From CAWVSB01 sp036960375 (GTDB lineage Bacteria > Pseudomonadota > Gammaproteobacteria > Pseudomonadales > CAWVSB01), in NCBI GenBank assembly GCA_036960375.1, contig JBALVY010000001.1:186001-250000 (forward strand): 64,000 bases of DNA, in the 5' to 3' direction. The translations under genes and the position numbers were made by a program. Of this stretch, positions 53,206 through 62,340 are shown piece after piece. How positions within the stretch are numbered: position 1 is the stretch's first letter; each line of letters begins with the position of its first letter. Under the pieces are notes generated by a model, which saw only the letters and a program-made list of their open reading frames with translations, searched no databases and was not told the origin of the DNA.

Positions 53206-54168
53206 TTATAGCACGTAGACAAACAGTACGAGACCAACCCATACCACATCAACAAAGTGCCAGTACCAGCTTGATGCTTCGAAGCCAAACTGATCTTCTG
53301 CGCTGAAGTGGTTTTTACCCACTGAGCGCAACCACTGAACAGTCAGCATGATGGCGCCCATGCAAACGTGGAAACCGTGAAAGCCCGTCAAGATGAAGAA
53401 AGTGGAGCCGTAGATACCCGACTCAAGCGTTAGACCCAAGTGGGCGTAAGCTTCATAATATTCATACACCTGCAGGGCCACAAAGATAAAGGCCAGTGCC
53501 AACGAAATACCAAGCCACAAGTTAAACTTGCTACGCTGGTTATTCTTCAGGGCGCCATGAGCAATGTGAACAGTAAAGCTCGAAGCCAGAAGCGCACTCG
53601 TATTCCAGAAAGGAATCCAGTTGAGCAGCCCGGCAAAGCCCGGAAATGCCATATCTTCATGGGCACCAATAAATTCACCGGCATTTGCCTGCACCTGACT
53701 CGCTACACCGCCAACAGCCTGCTGGGGAGTCTCAAGCATAGGCCAGTTATATTGAAAACCTTGCCACAGTATTTCGTTGGTCATTGCGTTGGCGCCTTCG
53801 CCAGCCAACCAAGGGCCTGCCAGATTGCGCACATACCACAAAACACCAAAGAAGCAGGCAAAGAACATCACCTCTGATGCAATAAACCAAATCATACCCA
53901 ATGCGTAAGACTGCTTGAGTTGCGGGTTATTAAGACCGCGCATGTTTTCATCGATCGTTTTTCCAAACCATACGGCCAGTACAGCGCAAAACCCCGCTAA
54001 ACCAATTAGCAGTAACCAACCAGACGTACTGTCACTGCCATCACCATAGGTAGCATGAGTGTTATTCAGGAAACCTGCCGCTCCATAAATTAACACCGCT
54101 ACCGCGGTAGCCATACAGATGGCCAGCTTACTGCTCTCTGGCACGTAATAGCTTTGTTGACCTTCCAT
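53206..54168 (-). CDS. coxC: Cytochrome c oxidase subunit III
   Basis: The 320-residue protein has the seven-helix subunit III plan, with GMIWFIASEVMFFACFFGVLW, TGFHGFHVCMGAIM and the final ASSWYWHFVDVVWVGLVLF. A soluble-looking insertion of about 60 residues after helix III (near residues 130-180) makes it longer than most. It forms the aa3 complex with CoxA and CoxB in the inner membrane. Confidence 0.95.
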   Translation of the reverse strand: MEGQQSYYVPESSKLAICMATAVAVLIYGAAGFLNNTHATYGDGSDSTSGWLLLIGLAGFCAVLAVWFGKTIDENMRGLNNPQLKQSYALGMIWFIASEVMFFACFFGVLWYVRNLAGPWLAGEGANAMTNEILWQGFQYNWPMLETPQQAVGGVASQVQANAGEFIGAHEDMAFPGFAGLLNWIPFWNTSALLASSFTVHIAHGALKNNQRSKFNLWLGISLALAFIFVALQVYEYYEAYAHLGLTLESGIYGSTFFILTGFHGFHVCMGAIMLTVQWLRSVGKNHFSAEDQFGFEASSWYWHFVDVVWVGLVLFVYVL

Positions 54169-54207
54169 TATATTTCTCCGTAATCGTTCTTCTAAACAGA
54201 ATAGTTG

Positions 54208-54753
54208 TTAGCGGCTTGCCATACGCTCAGTTACGTCAAACAGGGAGTACGACAAGGTAATGGTTTTCACATCCTTGGGTAGATCCTGATCGATAATAAA
54301 CTTGAGCGGCATATCTGCCGTCTCACCTGCAGCTAAATTTTGTTGATTAAAGCAAAAGCATTCAGTTTTGTGAAAGTATTGAGCCGCGCGGAGCGGTTGA
54401 ACACTGGGTATCGCCTGCGCTGTCATTGGCTGATCCGACGGGTTTTTTGCAAAGAATGTTGTCTCAGCCAATTCACCCGGGTGCACCCGAATAATACTCT
54501 TGGCGGGGGCGAACTCCCAGGTCATACCATCGTTATTGGTCGCAATAAACTGCACTTTGATTACGCGACTTTCATCAACCTGCACATCAACAGCTTCATA
54601 GGCTCTATTGACTGTTTTGCCGTTGAGTCCGGTAATTTCACAAAAAACATCGTACAGCGGTACCAACGCAAAACCAAAGCCAAACATCGCCACTGTAGCC
54701 AATACAAGCTTAGCTACAGTGCGCGAAACAGCCTTGTCAGTCTTATTTGCCAT
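54208..54753 (-). CDS. ctaG: Cytochrome oxidase copper-assembly protein CtaG/Cox11
   Basis: The 181-residue protein has one N-terminal membrane anchor and the Cox11 copper motif CFCFNQQ near residue 130, plus FVPLYDVFCEITG. It inserts CuB into subunit I. The gene lies 7 bp after coxA. Confidence 0.95.
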   Translation of the reverse strand: MANKTDKAVSRTVAKLVLATVAMFGFGFALVPLYDVFCEITGLNGKTVNRAYEAVDVQVDESRVIKVQFIATNNDGMTWEFAPAKSIIRVHPGELAETTFFAKNPSDQPMTAQAIPSVQPLRAAQYFHKTECFCFNQQNLAAGETADMPLKFIIDQDLPKDVKTITLSYSLFDVTERMASR

Positions 54754-54760
54754 CGACTAA

Positions 54761-56323
54761 TTACTTCACTTCCGGTGGCGTTGTAAAGGTGTGGTATGGC
54801 GCTGGTGTGGGCAATGTCCATTCCAGGCCTTCTGCACCTTCCCAAACTTGCTCGTCATCAATGGGTGTTCCGGACTTGATAGTGCGGATCACGTTGAAGA
54901 TAAACAGTAACTGGGATGCGCCGTAGATGAATGCGCCAACACTGGACATCATATTGAAATCCGTAAACTGCAAGGCGTAATCAGGAATACGACGAGGCAT
55001 ACCAGCCAAACCAACAAAGTGCTGCGGGAAGAAGGCCAGGTTAAAGCCAATAAACGAAATCCAGAAATGGGTTTTACCCATGGTTTCGTCATACATCTTG
55101 CCGCACCACTTGGGCAACCAGTAGTAGATAGCTGCCGACATCGAGAATACTGCACCCGCCACCATTACATAGTGAAAGTGAGCAACAACGAAGTAGGTAT
55201 CATGGTACTGAACATCTGCCGGCGCGATGGCTAACATCAAGCCGGTAAAACCGCCAATGGTAAACAGGAATACAAAGCCAATACTGAACAACATCGGTGT
55301 TTCAAGGGTAATAGAGCCCCTGAACATGGTTGAGACCCAGTTGAATACCTTAACTCCCGTTGGCACAGCGATCAGCAGGGTGGCATACATAAAGAACAGC
55401 TCACCGGCTAATGGCATTCCTACCGTATACATGTGGTGAGCCCACACAATAAATGACAGAAAGGCGATAGACGCGGTTGCATATACCATCGAATCATAAC
55501 CAAACAGCGGCTTGCGCGAGAAGGTCGGGATGATTTGTGACACCACACCAAAGGCTGGCAGGATGATGATATAGACCTCGGGATGACCAAAGAACCAGAA
55601 TACATGCTGAAACAGCACCGGATCACCACCACCAGCAGCGCTAAAGAACGAGGTGCCAAAGTGAATATCCAGTAGCATCATGGTTACCGCACCAGCCAGT
55701 ACCGGCATAACAGCAACCAGTAGGAAGGCGGTTATCAGCCAGGTCCATACAAACAACGGCATTTTCATATAGGTCATGCCGGGTGCACGCATATTCATGA
55801 CCGTGGCAATAATATTAATCGAACCCATGATGGAAGAGGCACCCATGACATGTACACCGAAGATAAAGAAGGTCACACTCGGCGGCGCATAAGTCGTAGA
55901 CAATGGTGCGTAGAACGTCCAACCAAAGTTAGGCGCGCCGCCTTCCATAAACAAACTTGATACCAAAATAGCAAAGGCAAATGGCAGCAGCCAAAAGCTC
56001 AAGTTGTTCATTCGTGGCAGAGCCATATCCGGCGCTCCGATCATCATCGGAATGAGCCAGTTAGCCAAGCCCACGAAGGACGGCATAATGGCACCAAACA
56101 CCATGACCAAGCCATGCATAGTCGTCATTTGGTTGAAGAAATTGGGCTCGACTAATTGCATCCCAGGCTGAAACAGCTCGGCGCGAATAATCATGGCAAA
56201 AGCGCCACCCAGAACAAACATTGCCGCACTGAACCAAAGGTACATGCTGCCAATGTCTTTATGATTGGTGGAAAATAACCACCTGCCTAGGCCCTTAGCG
56301 GGGCCGTGGTGATGTTCACCCAT
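54761..56323 (-). CDS. coxA: Cytochrome c oxidase subunit I (aa3 type)
   Basis: The 520-residue protein has twelve membrane helices and the A-type haem-copper oxidase residues: the haem His in MTTMHGLVMVF, the FGHPEVYIIILPAFG D-channel Glu and Tyr-linked His, the HHMYTVG CuB histidines, and the late HDTYFVVAHFHYVM haem a/a3 ligands. It reduces O2 to water and pumps protons. AGGAGG precedes the ATG. Haem A is required, but ctaA is not encoded in the window. Confidence 0.98.
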   Translation of the reverse strand: MGEHHHGPAKGLGRWLFSTNHKDIGSMYLWFSAAMFVLGGAFAMIIRAELFQPGMQLVEPNFFNQMTTMHGLVMVFGAIMPSFVGLANWLIPMMIGAPDMALPRMNNLSFWLLPFAFAILVSSLFMEGGAPNFGWTFYAPLSTTYAPPSVTFFIFGVHVMGASSIMGSINIIATVMNMRAPGMTYMKMPLFVWTWLITAFLLVAVMPVLAGAVTMMLLDIHFGTSFFSAAGGGDPVLFQHVFWFFGHPEVYIIILPAFGVVSQIIPTFSRKPLFGYDSMVYATASIAFLSFIVWAHHMYTVGMPLAGELFFMYATLLIAVPTGVKVFNWVSTMFRGSITLETPMLFSIGFVFLFTIGGFTGLMLAIAPADVQYHDTYFVVAHFHYVMVAGAVFSMSAAIYYWLPKWCGKMYDETMGKTHFWISFIGFNLAFFPQHFVGLAGMPRRIPDYALQFTDFNMMSSVGAFIYGASQLLFIFNVIRTIKSGTPIDDEQVWEGAEGLEWTLPTPAPYHTFTTPPEVK

Positions 56324-56335
56324 AACGAAACCCTC

Positions 56336-57493
56336 CTATTGGCCTTTCTTGAAGTTGTAGACGTCCAGCGCTTGAATGCTGTCACCCATGTTGTTACCAA
56401 ACGCACTGCGCTGGTAAGTCACTACCGCGGCTAAGTCCAGATCATTTAGCTGCCCACCAAAGGACTGCATCATGGTTCCAGGAACTCCGTTGGCTACTAT
56501 ATCCAGGTGCGTGGTCATCTCTCCGGTTGCAATAGCAGAACCGGCAATCGCAACACCCACACCGCCTTCACCGTTCGCACCGTGACAGGCCATACAGCTA
56601 CGTTGATACACTTGGGCACCACGCTCAACCATTTCCTCGAGGCCAAATTGCTGGGCCATCAGTTCTTTTAGTTCCACCGCTTCAGACTGCTTGCCGGCGA
56701 GCCAATCGTTATATTCGGCCTCACTGGTTACATTCACCACGATCGGCATAAAGCCATGATCCTTGCCGCAGAGTTCAGCACATTGGCCGCGATAAACGCC
56801 TTCAACCAAAGGAATTGCCTGCGCCTCGTTTACAAACCCGGGAATGGCGTCTTTCTTCACCGCCAATGCCGGCACCCACCAAGAGTGGATAACATCATTC
56901 GCAGTGACCAGCAGGCGCACTTTTTTACCCACTGGCAATACCATCGGCTCGTCGACTTCCAACAGGTAATTCTCACCTTTGGGAGCTCGTCCGTTAATTT
57001 GATCTTGAGGAGTCGAGAGATTACTAAAGAAGGCCACGTTCTCGCCGTCTTCAGATAAATATTCGTATTTCCACTTCCACTGATAGCCGGTGACTACAAC
57101 ATCAAGATCTGCATCATCGGTATTGTATATCTCAATCATCGACGTCGTCGCAGGAACTGCCATAGCGATTAGAATAAAGAAGGGCACGACAGTCCATAGA
57201 ATTTCGACCGTTGTATTCTCGTGAAAATTGGCTGCTTCAGCGCCGCGGGATTTGCGATAGGCATAGATTGAATAAAACATCCATACAAACACACCCATAC
57301 CAATGATGACGCATATCCACAGTATCAACATATGCAGGCCGTAAATCGTGTGGCCTACCTCGGTGACACCAGGCGCCATATTGGTCTGCCAGCGCTCAGC
57401 TTCAGCCCAGACGCTACTCGATGCCAGCATACCCATTAGGGCATACACCGGCACAAGCGCAAGCCGGCTAAGCTGCTTTGCTTGTGAAACCAT
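56336..57493 (-). CDS. coxB: Cytochrome c oxidase subunit II with C-terminal cytochrome c domain
   Basis: I chose ATG 57493, which begins a signal peptide (cleavage after SSVWA) and has GGAGAG eight bases upstream. The 385-residue protein has two membrane helices, the CuA motif CAELCGKDHGFM and a fused haem c domain (CMACHGANGEGG, Met ligand in MMQSFGGQL). This is the caa3-type subunit II of Pseudomonas relatives. It takes electrons from cytochrome c. Confidence 0.96.
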   Translation of the reverse strand: MVSQAKQLSRLALVPVYALMGMLASSSVWAEAERWQTNMAPGVTEVGHTIYGLHMLILWICVIIGMGVFVWMFYSIYAYRKSRGAEAANFHENTTVEILWTVVPFFILIAMAVPATTSMIEIYNTDDADLDVVVTGYQWKWKYEYLSEDGENVAFFSNLSTPQDQINGRAPKGENYLLEVDEPMVLPVGKKVRLLVTANDVIHSWWVPALAVKKDAIPGFVNEAQAIPLVEGVYRGQCAELCGKDHGFMPIVVNVTSEAEYNDWLAGKQSEAVELKELMAQQFGLEEMVERGAQVYQRSCMACHGANGEGGVGVAIAGSAIATGEMTTHLDIVANGVPGTMMQSFGGQLNDLDLAAVVTYQRSAFGNNMGDSIQALDVYNFKKGQ

Positions 57494-57792
57494 ACTCCTG
57501 ACTCTCCAGTTTTTTGGTAAATAATCGGCCATGCGCTCTAATCTGTACACACTAGCCGCTTTTCTTACAGAAATGTTGTACTCTCAAATGCTCAAAATCA
57601 TTTTAATAACGTGCAAAAAATGCCATAGAACCACTATATATTGTGATTTTTTACAGCATTCAACACAAGAGTCGGTATTTCCCCTGTCCTGTCGCACCGC
57701 CAAGGTGCGTCAATCGGCGGCAAGTATACCGCAAGCCACCCGTAACACGCTATATCAAGCTGCCATGATCTGCATCAAGAGCCATACCAACG
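57494..57792. other. Divergent control region coxB/MATE
   Basis: About 300 bp without a gene. AT-rich sequence near 57590-57660 could hold the coxB promoter. No clear operator palindrome was seen. Confidence 0.45.
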
Positions 57793-59133
57793 ATGGATAA
57801 CGTCACACCTCCGAAGTCTGAGCTGCATCGATCTATTTGGTCATTTACCTGGCCCATGATGCTGTCGAATCTGTCTACGCCACTACTGGGTCTCGTCGAT
57901 ACGGCCATTCTAGGTCACTTGGGGGATCCTTCATACCTAGCGGCAGTCGGGGTAGGTAGCGGCCTAATCACACTGCTGTATTGGGCCTTCAGTTTTTTAC
58001 GCATGGGTACAACCGGTCTTACGGCGCAGGCCTATGGTGCTGCCAACCCCGACTTGGCTGCGCATATCCTGCTACGCTCACTTTGCATGGCACTGACGAT
58101 AGGCCTGCTTATTAGTAGCGTCGGTCAGTGGCTGTTACCTATTGGGGCGGCCATCGTCGGCGAAAAGCCCGAGATTGTAGGGCTGGCCAGCGATTACGGC
58201 GCAATTCGCCTTTATAGTGCACCGGCCGCACTGATGACCTACGCCATTGTTGGCTGGTTACTGGGCCAACAACAGCCAAAACTGCCACTGATTATCATGG
58301 TCATTACCAACCTGGCTAACGTAGCTTTGGATTATCTGTTTATTCTGCATTTCGATATGAAAAGTGACGGCGCCGCGCTGGCCAGTGTCTGCGCGGAATA
58401 TCTTGGTCTCAGTATCGCGCTGGGCTGCCTGCTATTGGTTCATCGACGAGTATTTGCGCAATGGCGCGATGCGGCCCTCGATAAATGGTCGTCCTACCAG
58501 CAAATACTACGGGTTAACGGCCATTTATTTTTGCGCACCATTACCCTGATGTTATGCCTGTTATTTTTTACCGCTCAGGGCGCTCGCCAGGGAGAAGAGA
58601 TGCTGGCGGCCAATACAATATTGATGAACCTTTTGCTGGCGATGGCCTATGGGCTGGACGGTATAGCCAATGCAGCTGAGGCGTTGGTAGGGCAATCTGT
58701 CGGCCGCCGCAGACAAAAAGAATTTTATCGGGTATGTCTTGGCTGTACCCAATGGGCGGCTGTACTCGCCCTGGGATTCGCCCTCGTATTTGCTCTGGGC
58801 AAGCCGCTTATTACATCCCTATTCACCAATATCAGTACTGTGGAGGAGCTTGTAGGCATCTACTACAACTGGCTGGTGCTTTTGCCGCTAGTCGCGGTGT
58901 GGTGCTATTTGCTGGATGGAATCTTTATCGGTAGCGGTCACACCCGCGCCATGCGCGACACAATGTTAATCGCCAGTATTTTCGTTTATTTACCCATCTG
59001 GTATTTCACTCAGTCGCTGGGTAACCATGGTCTATGGCTGGCTTTTTTAAGCTGGAAACTGGCCCGGGGGGTCGGCCTGGCAGTCATATTCTGGCACAAC
59101 AGCCGCTGTCATAAGTGGTGGCCTGCCACTTAA
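57793..59133 (+). CDS. MATE-family efflux transporter (DinF subgroup)
   Basis: The 446-residue protein has twelve predicted membrane helices in two MatE halves (SFTWPMMLSNLSTPLLGLVDTA at the start; LLLAMAYGLDGIANAAEALVGQ near residue 280). The sequence LVDTAILGHLGDPSYLAAVG is typical of DinF-like members. It exports toxic organic cations with Na+ or H+ exchange; the substrate is unknown. No SOS box was identified upstream. Confidence 0.92.
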   Translation: MDNVTPPKSELHRSIWSFTWPMMLSNLSTPLLGLVDTAILGHLGDPSYLAAVGVGSGLITLLYWAFSFLRMGTTGLTAQAYGAANPDLAAHILLRSLCMALTIGLLISSVGQWLLPIGAAIVGEKPEIVGLASDYGAIRLYSAPAALMTYAIVGWLLGQQQPKLPLIIMVITNLANVALDYLFILHFDMKSDGAALASVCAEYLGLSIALGCLLLVHRRVFAQWRDAALDKWSSYQQILRVNGHLFLRTITLMLCLLFFTAQGARQGEEMLAANTILMNLLLAMAYGLDGIANAAEALVGQSVGRRRQKEFYRVCLGCTQWAAVLALGFALVFALGKPLITSLFTNISTVEELVGIYYNWLVLLPLVAVWCYLLDGIFIGSGHTRAMRDTMLIASIFVYLPIWYFTQSLGNHGLWLAFLSWKLARGVGLAVIFWHNSRCHKWWPAT

Positions 59134-59149
59134 CAGCTTCATACACTGC

Positions 59150-59419
59150 TTAGTGACGAGTCGTTCCTTTGGGGAAATCTTCCAAAGACAAAACCTGTAC
59201 GCCTTCGTCACCGGGTACGGCTTTCTCACCAGCTCGAGGCTGATTAACCCGGGTTTTGATCTCCGATACGTTACCCTGTGCGTCCAGGGCATCTCCGTAT
59301 CCACAGCGAACACACTCTCGCTGCTGCTTTTCGTCCTCCAGGAACATCACCAACTTATCCATTTCTCCGCAACTCGGACAAACGGCTCCCGCAATAAATC
59401 TTTTTATTGGCTTATTCAT
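59150..59419 (-). CDS. yheV: YheV-family zinc-ribbon protein
   Basis: The 89-residue protein has a zinc ribbon with CPSCGEMD and CVRCGYGD, followed by a disordered tail. It matches the YheV family, encoded next to prlC in E. coli also. Its ATG lies inside the end of prlC (8-bp overlap), indicating coupling. The function is unknown. Confidence 0.92.
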   Translation of the reverse strand: MNKPIKRFIAGAVCPSCGEMDKLVMFLEDEKQQRECVRCGYGDALDAQGNVSEIKTRVNQPRAGEKAVPGDEGVQVLSLEDFPKGTTRH

Positions 59420-61451
59420 GCGAATCTTTCTCTATGCCACTGTGACGTAACAACGCGTCCACCGATGGCGGACGACCACAAAATGCGACAAAACTTTCCA
59501 TCGCTTCCCGAGCACCACCACGCTGCAGAATCTCTAACAGAAAACGTCGACCGGTATCAGGGTCAAAAATACCTGCCTCTTCAAACTGTGAGAAAGCATC
59601 GGCAGACAAGACTTCGGCCCATTTGTAACTGTAATAGCCGGCCGCATATCCGCCGGCAAACACGTGACCAAAGCTATGCTGAAAACGATTAAACGCTGTA
59701 TTTGGCAAGACACTGATTTCACTGCGCACACCATCAAGTACTTGCTGAATATCCGTTTCACTACCGGCATGCAAACGCATATCAAATGTCGCGAATTCCA
59801 GCTGTCTCATCATTTGCATGCCCGACTGAAAATTCTTCGCCGCCAGTAACTTGTTCAGCATATCCGTCGGTAGTGGCTCCGCCGTCTGAAAATGACTCGA
59901 TATCAGCGCAAGTCCCTCGGGCTGCCAACAGAAATTTTCCATAAACTGGCTGGGTAATTCAACGGCGTCCCAGGCAACGCCATTAATACCGGCTACTGCC
60001 GTCTCATCAACCTGGGTCAACATGTGATGCAATCCATGTCCAAATTCGTGGAACAAGGTCGTCACTTCACCGTGGGTTAACAGCGAAGGGAGATCATCTG
60101 CTGCTGGCGTAAAATTACAGGTCAGGAAAGCGACCGGTAACTGGAGGCTACCATCGGCGTGCCGATGGCGATTACGGCAATCGGCCATCCAGGCACCACC
60201 TCGCTTACCCTCGCGCGATGTAATATCCAGATAAAAACTTGCCAGATGTTCGCCACCTCTGAAAATACGATAAAACGTTACGTCCGGATGATAAACCTCT
60301 GCGCTAGTGTCCTGGATAACTTCTATATCAAATAAGGTAGCCGCGACGGTAAACATGCCGTCGATAACAGAGGGTGCCGGAAACCAGGGTCTCAACTCCT
60401 GCTGCGACACATCAAATTTGCTCACGCGCAACTTTTCACTGTAGTAGGGCACATCCCACGGAGACAAGCTGTCAGGGCCGCTCGACTGAACCGCAAAATT
60501 TTGTAAGTCTGCAAACTCCGCCTTGGCCATTGGTAAACTATGTTGTGCCAATTGCTGAAGGAACTCGAGTACCTGCTCTGGAGTATCTGCCATTTTGGTC
60601 GCTAGCGAACGCTCAGCATAGCTTTCGAAACCCAATAAACTGGCTAGTTTACGCCTGCACGATAGAACGTCTTGCATGATCGCCGAGTTGTCCCATTGAC
60701 CTGCACAGGGACCCTGATCAGAGGCGCGGGTTACGAAAGCGGTATACAACTCCTCACGCAGAGACCGATCATCGGCGTATTGCATAACTGGAACGTAGGA
60801 AGACTGGTCCAGGCTAATGACATAACCGGTTAATTCGCGACTAAAGGCAGCCTGAGCAAGAGACTCCATCACAGAATCTGGCACCCCCGCAAGGCTCTCT
60901 GCATTGCTTAACTGTTTGTACCAACCTTGGGTGGCATCCAATACATTATTGGAAAACGATGTTGTCAGTTTTGCCAGTTCCTGTCTCAAAGCTGCAAATT
61001 GTTGCTTGTCAGAATCGGAGAGTGCAACACCGGCCAAACGGAAGTCTCGTAGACTGTCCATAACGGTCTTTTGTCGTGCTTCGTTATAAACAGCAAACTC
61101 AGGATTATCTGCCACTCTCTGCCAGGCCGCGTACAAGTCAGAGTTTTGCCCTAACTGCGTGCTAAATTCCGTCAACAAAGGCAGTACCTGGTCATATTTT
61201 TCGCGCAGCTCAGGTGTATTCATAACCGCGTGTAGCTGGCCAATGGGCGACCAGGCGTTATCCAACTGTTCCGAGAGCTCTGCCAAAGGCTGAACCAGAG
61301 AATCCCAACTATCGGGCTGTTTCTCTAACAGGGCGGCAATTTGCACCCGGCTATGGGTAAGAAGATGTTCTATGGCAGGGACAATATGCTCGGGCTGAAT
61401 CTCATGCCAGGCAGGCAATACAGAGCCAGTATCTAATAGGGGGTTGTTCAT
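59412..61451 (-). CDS. prlC: Oligopeptidase A
   Basis: The 679-residue protein is a full-length M3 metallopeptidase with the zinc motif FHEFGHGLHHMLTQ near residue 472 and the conserved substrate region AGGYAAGYYSYKWAEVLSADAF. It degrades signal peptides and short peptides in the cytosol. The gene is followed by the overlapping yheV, the same pair as in E. coli. Confidence 0.97.
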   Translation of the reverse strand: MNNPLLDTGSVLPAWHEIQPEHIVPAIEHLLTHSRVQIAALLEKQPDSWDSLVQPLAELSEQLDNAWSPIGQLHAVMNTPELREKYDQVLPLLTEFSTQLGQNSDLYAAWQRVADNPEFAVYNEARQKTVMDSLRDFRLAGVALSDSDKQQFAALRQELAKLTTSFSNNVLDATQGWYKQLSNAESLAGVPDSVMESLAQAAFSRELTGYVISLDQSSYVPVMQYADDRSLREELYTAFVTRASDQGPCAGQWDNSAIMQDVLSCRRKLASLLGFESYAERSLATKMADTPEQVLEFLQQLAQHSLPMAKAEFADLQNFAVQSSGPDSLSPWDVPYYSEKLRVSKFDVSQQELRPWFPAPSVIDGMFTVAATLFDIEVIQDTSAEVYHPDVTFYRIFRGGEHLASFYLDITSREGKRGGAWMADCRNRHRHADGSLQLPVAFLTCNFTPAADDLPSLLTHGEVTTLFHEFGHGLHHMLTQVDETAVAGINGVAWDAVELPSQFMENFCWQPEGLALISSHFQTAEPLPTDMLNKLLAAKNFQSGMQMMRQLEFATFDMRLHAGSETDIQQVLDGVRSEISVLPNTAFNRFQHSFGHVFAGGYAAGYYSYKWAEVLSADAFSQFEEAGIFDPDTGRRFLLEILQRGGAREAMESFVAFCGRPPSVDALLRHSGIEKDSHE

Positions 61452-61628
61452 CTATTTGTCTCTTACGGAAAGTGGCACATTCTAACAGCTTGTGACGATA
61501 CTGACTGCAGGGCGCCTCATCCGATAATAGGAGAGACACCGTCAACAGATATCGGCGTCAGTTTTCAGGCTGGACATACATGCAACACACTATAACATTG
61601 TCTTTGGGCCCCAAAAGATAAACCACCT

Positions 61629-62165
61629 ATGAATATACGAACACTCAAGGAATTAGAGCCGATAATTCACGATCGGGTTTGGATAGACCCCAGTGCAGTG
61701 ATTATCGGCGATGTCACTTTGGGAGCGGACTCTTCCGTATGGCCAATGACCGTTATACGTGGCGATATGCACCGTATTCGTATTGGCGAGCGCACCAGCG
61801 TACAGGACAATTCTGTTCTGCATATCACACATGCCAGCGATTACAATCCAGGTGGCTGGCCCTTAACCATCGGCGACGATGTCACTATCGGTCACCGCGT
61901 GGTCTTACACGGCTGTACTATTGGCAATAGAGTATTGGTTGGCATTGGCTCCGTTGTGATGGATGGAGCCATCGTGGAAGACGAGCTTATGATTGGCGCC
62001 AACTCCCTGGTGACGCCCGGCAAAAGACTCGAAAGCGGTTGGCTTTACCTGGGTAGCCCCGCTAAAAAAATCCGCCAGCTGAGTGAAAAGGAGCGCCAGC
62101 AGCTAAGTTATAGTGCCGCAAACTACGTCAAGCTCAAGGATCAATATTTGGCCGATAGTGATTAG
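61629..62165 (+). CDS. Gamma-class carbonic anhydrase family protein (YrdA-like)
   Basis: The 178-residue protein is a left-handed beta-helix with repeated hexapeptides (VIIGDVTLGADSSVWPM, TIGDDVTIGHRVVLHGCTIG). The metal-site residues typical of YrdA/CaiE-type gamma carbonic anhydrases are RDNSVLH-like SVQDNSVLH and GHRVVLHGC. Enzyme activity of the family is variable. It is divergent from prlC. Confidence 0.93.
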   Translation: MNIRTLKELEPIIHDRVWIDPSAVIIGDVTLGADSSVWPMTVIRGDMHRIRIGERTSVQDNSVLHITHASDYNPGGWPLTIGDDVTIGHRVVLHGCTIGNRVLVGIGSVVMDGAIVEDELMIGANSLVTPGKRLESGWLYLGSPAKKIRQLSEKERQQLSYSAANYVKLKDQYLADSD

Positions 62166-62167
62166 CC

Positions 62168-62278
62168 TTGATTTGGCCAAGAGAATATAAAACGTGCTAT
62201 CTTCAGGCCCTATCGTTACTGCTGGCAACCGGTGGTGCGCTAGCCGTGTTGTTTATCTATAAAGCAGTCTCCAAGTAG
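62168..62278 (+). CDS. Possible 36-residue single-pass membrane protein
   Basis: Starting at TTG (no ATG is available), the frame encodes a short protein with one hydrophobic helix (ALSLLLATGGALAVLFIY) after a basic/aromatic N terminus (IWPREYKTCY) and ending KAVSK. The sequence looks like a genuine small membrane protein (positive-out pattern, clean helix). It lies two bases after the carbonic-anhydrase stop and could be coupled. The non-ATG start and lack of a clear ribosome site keep this uncertain. Confidence 0.4.
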   Translation: MIWPREYKTCYLQALSLLLATGGALAVLFIYKAVSK

Positions 62279-62340
62279 ACCCATCCTGCCTCTGGATACA
62301 CGGGTAACCAGAGGCTAGCTCTCACAAAAGCAAGATTTCT

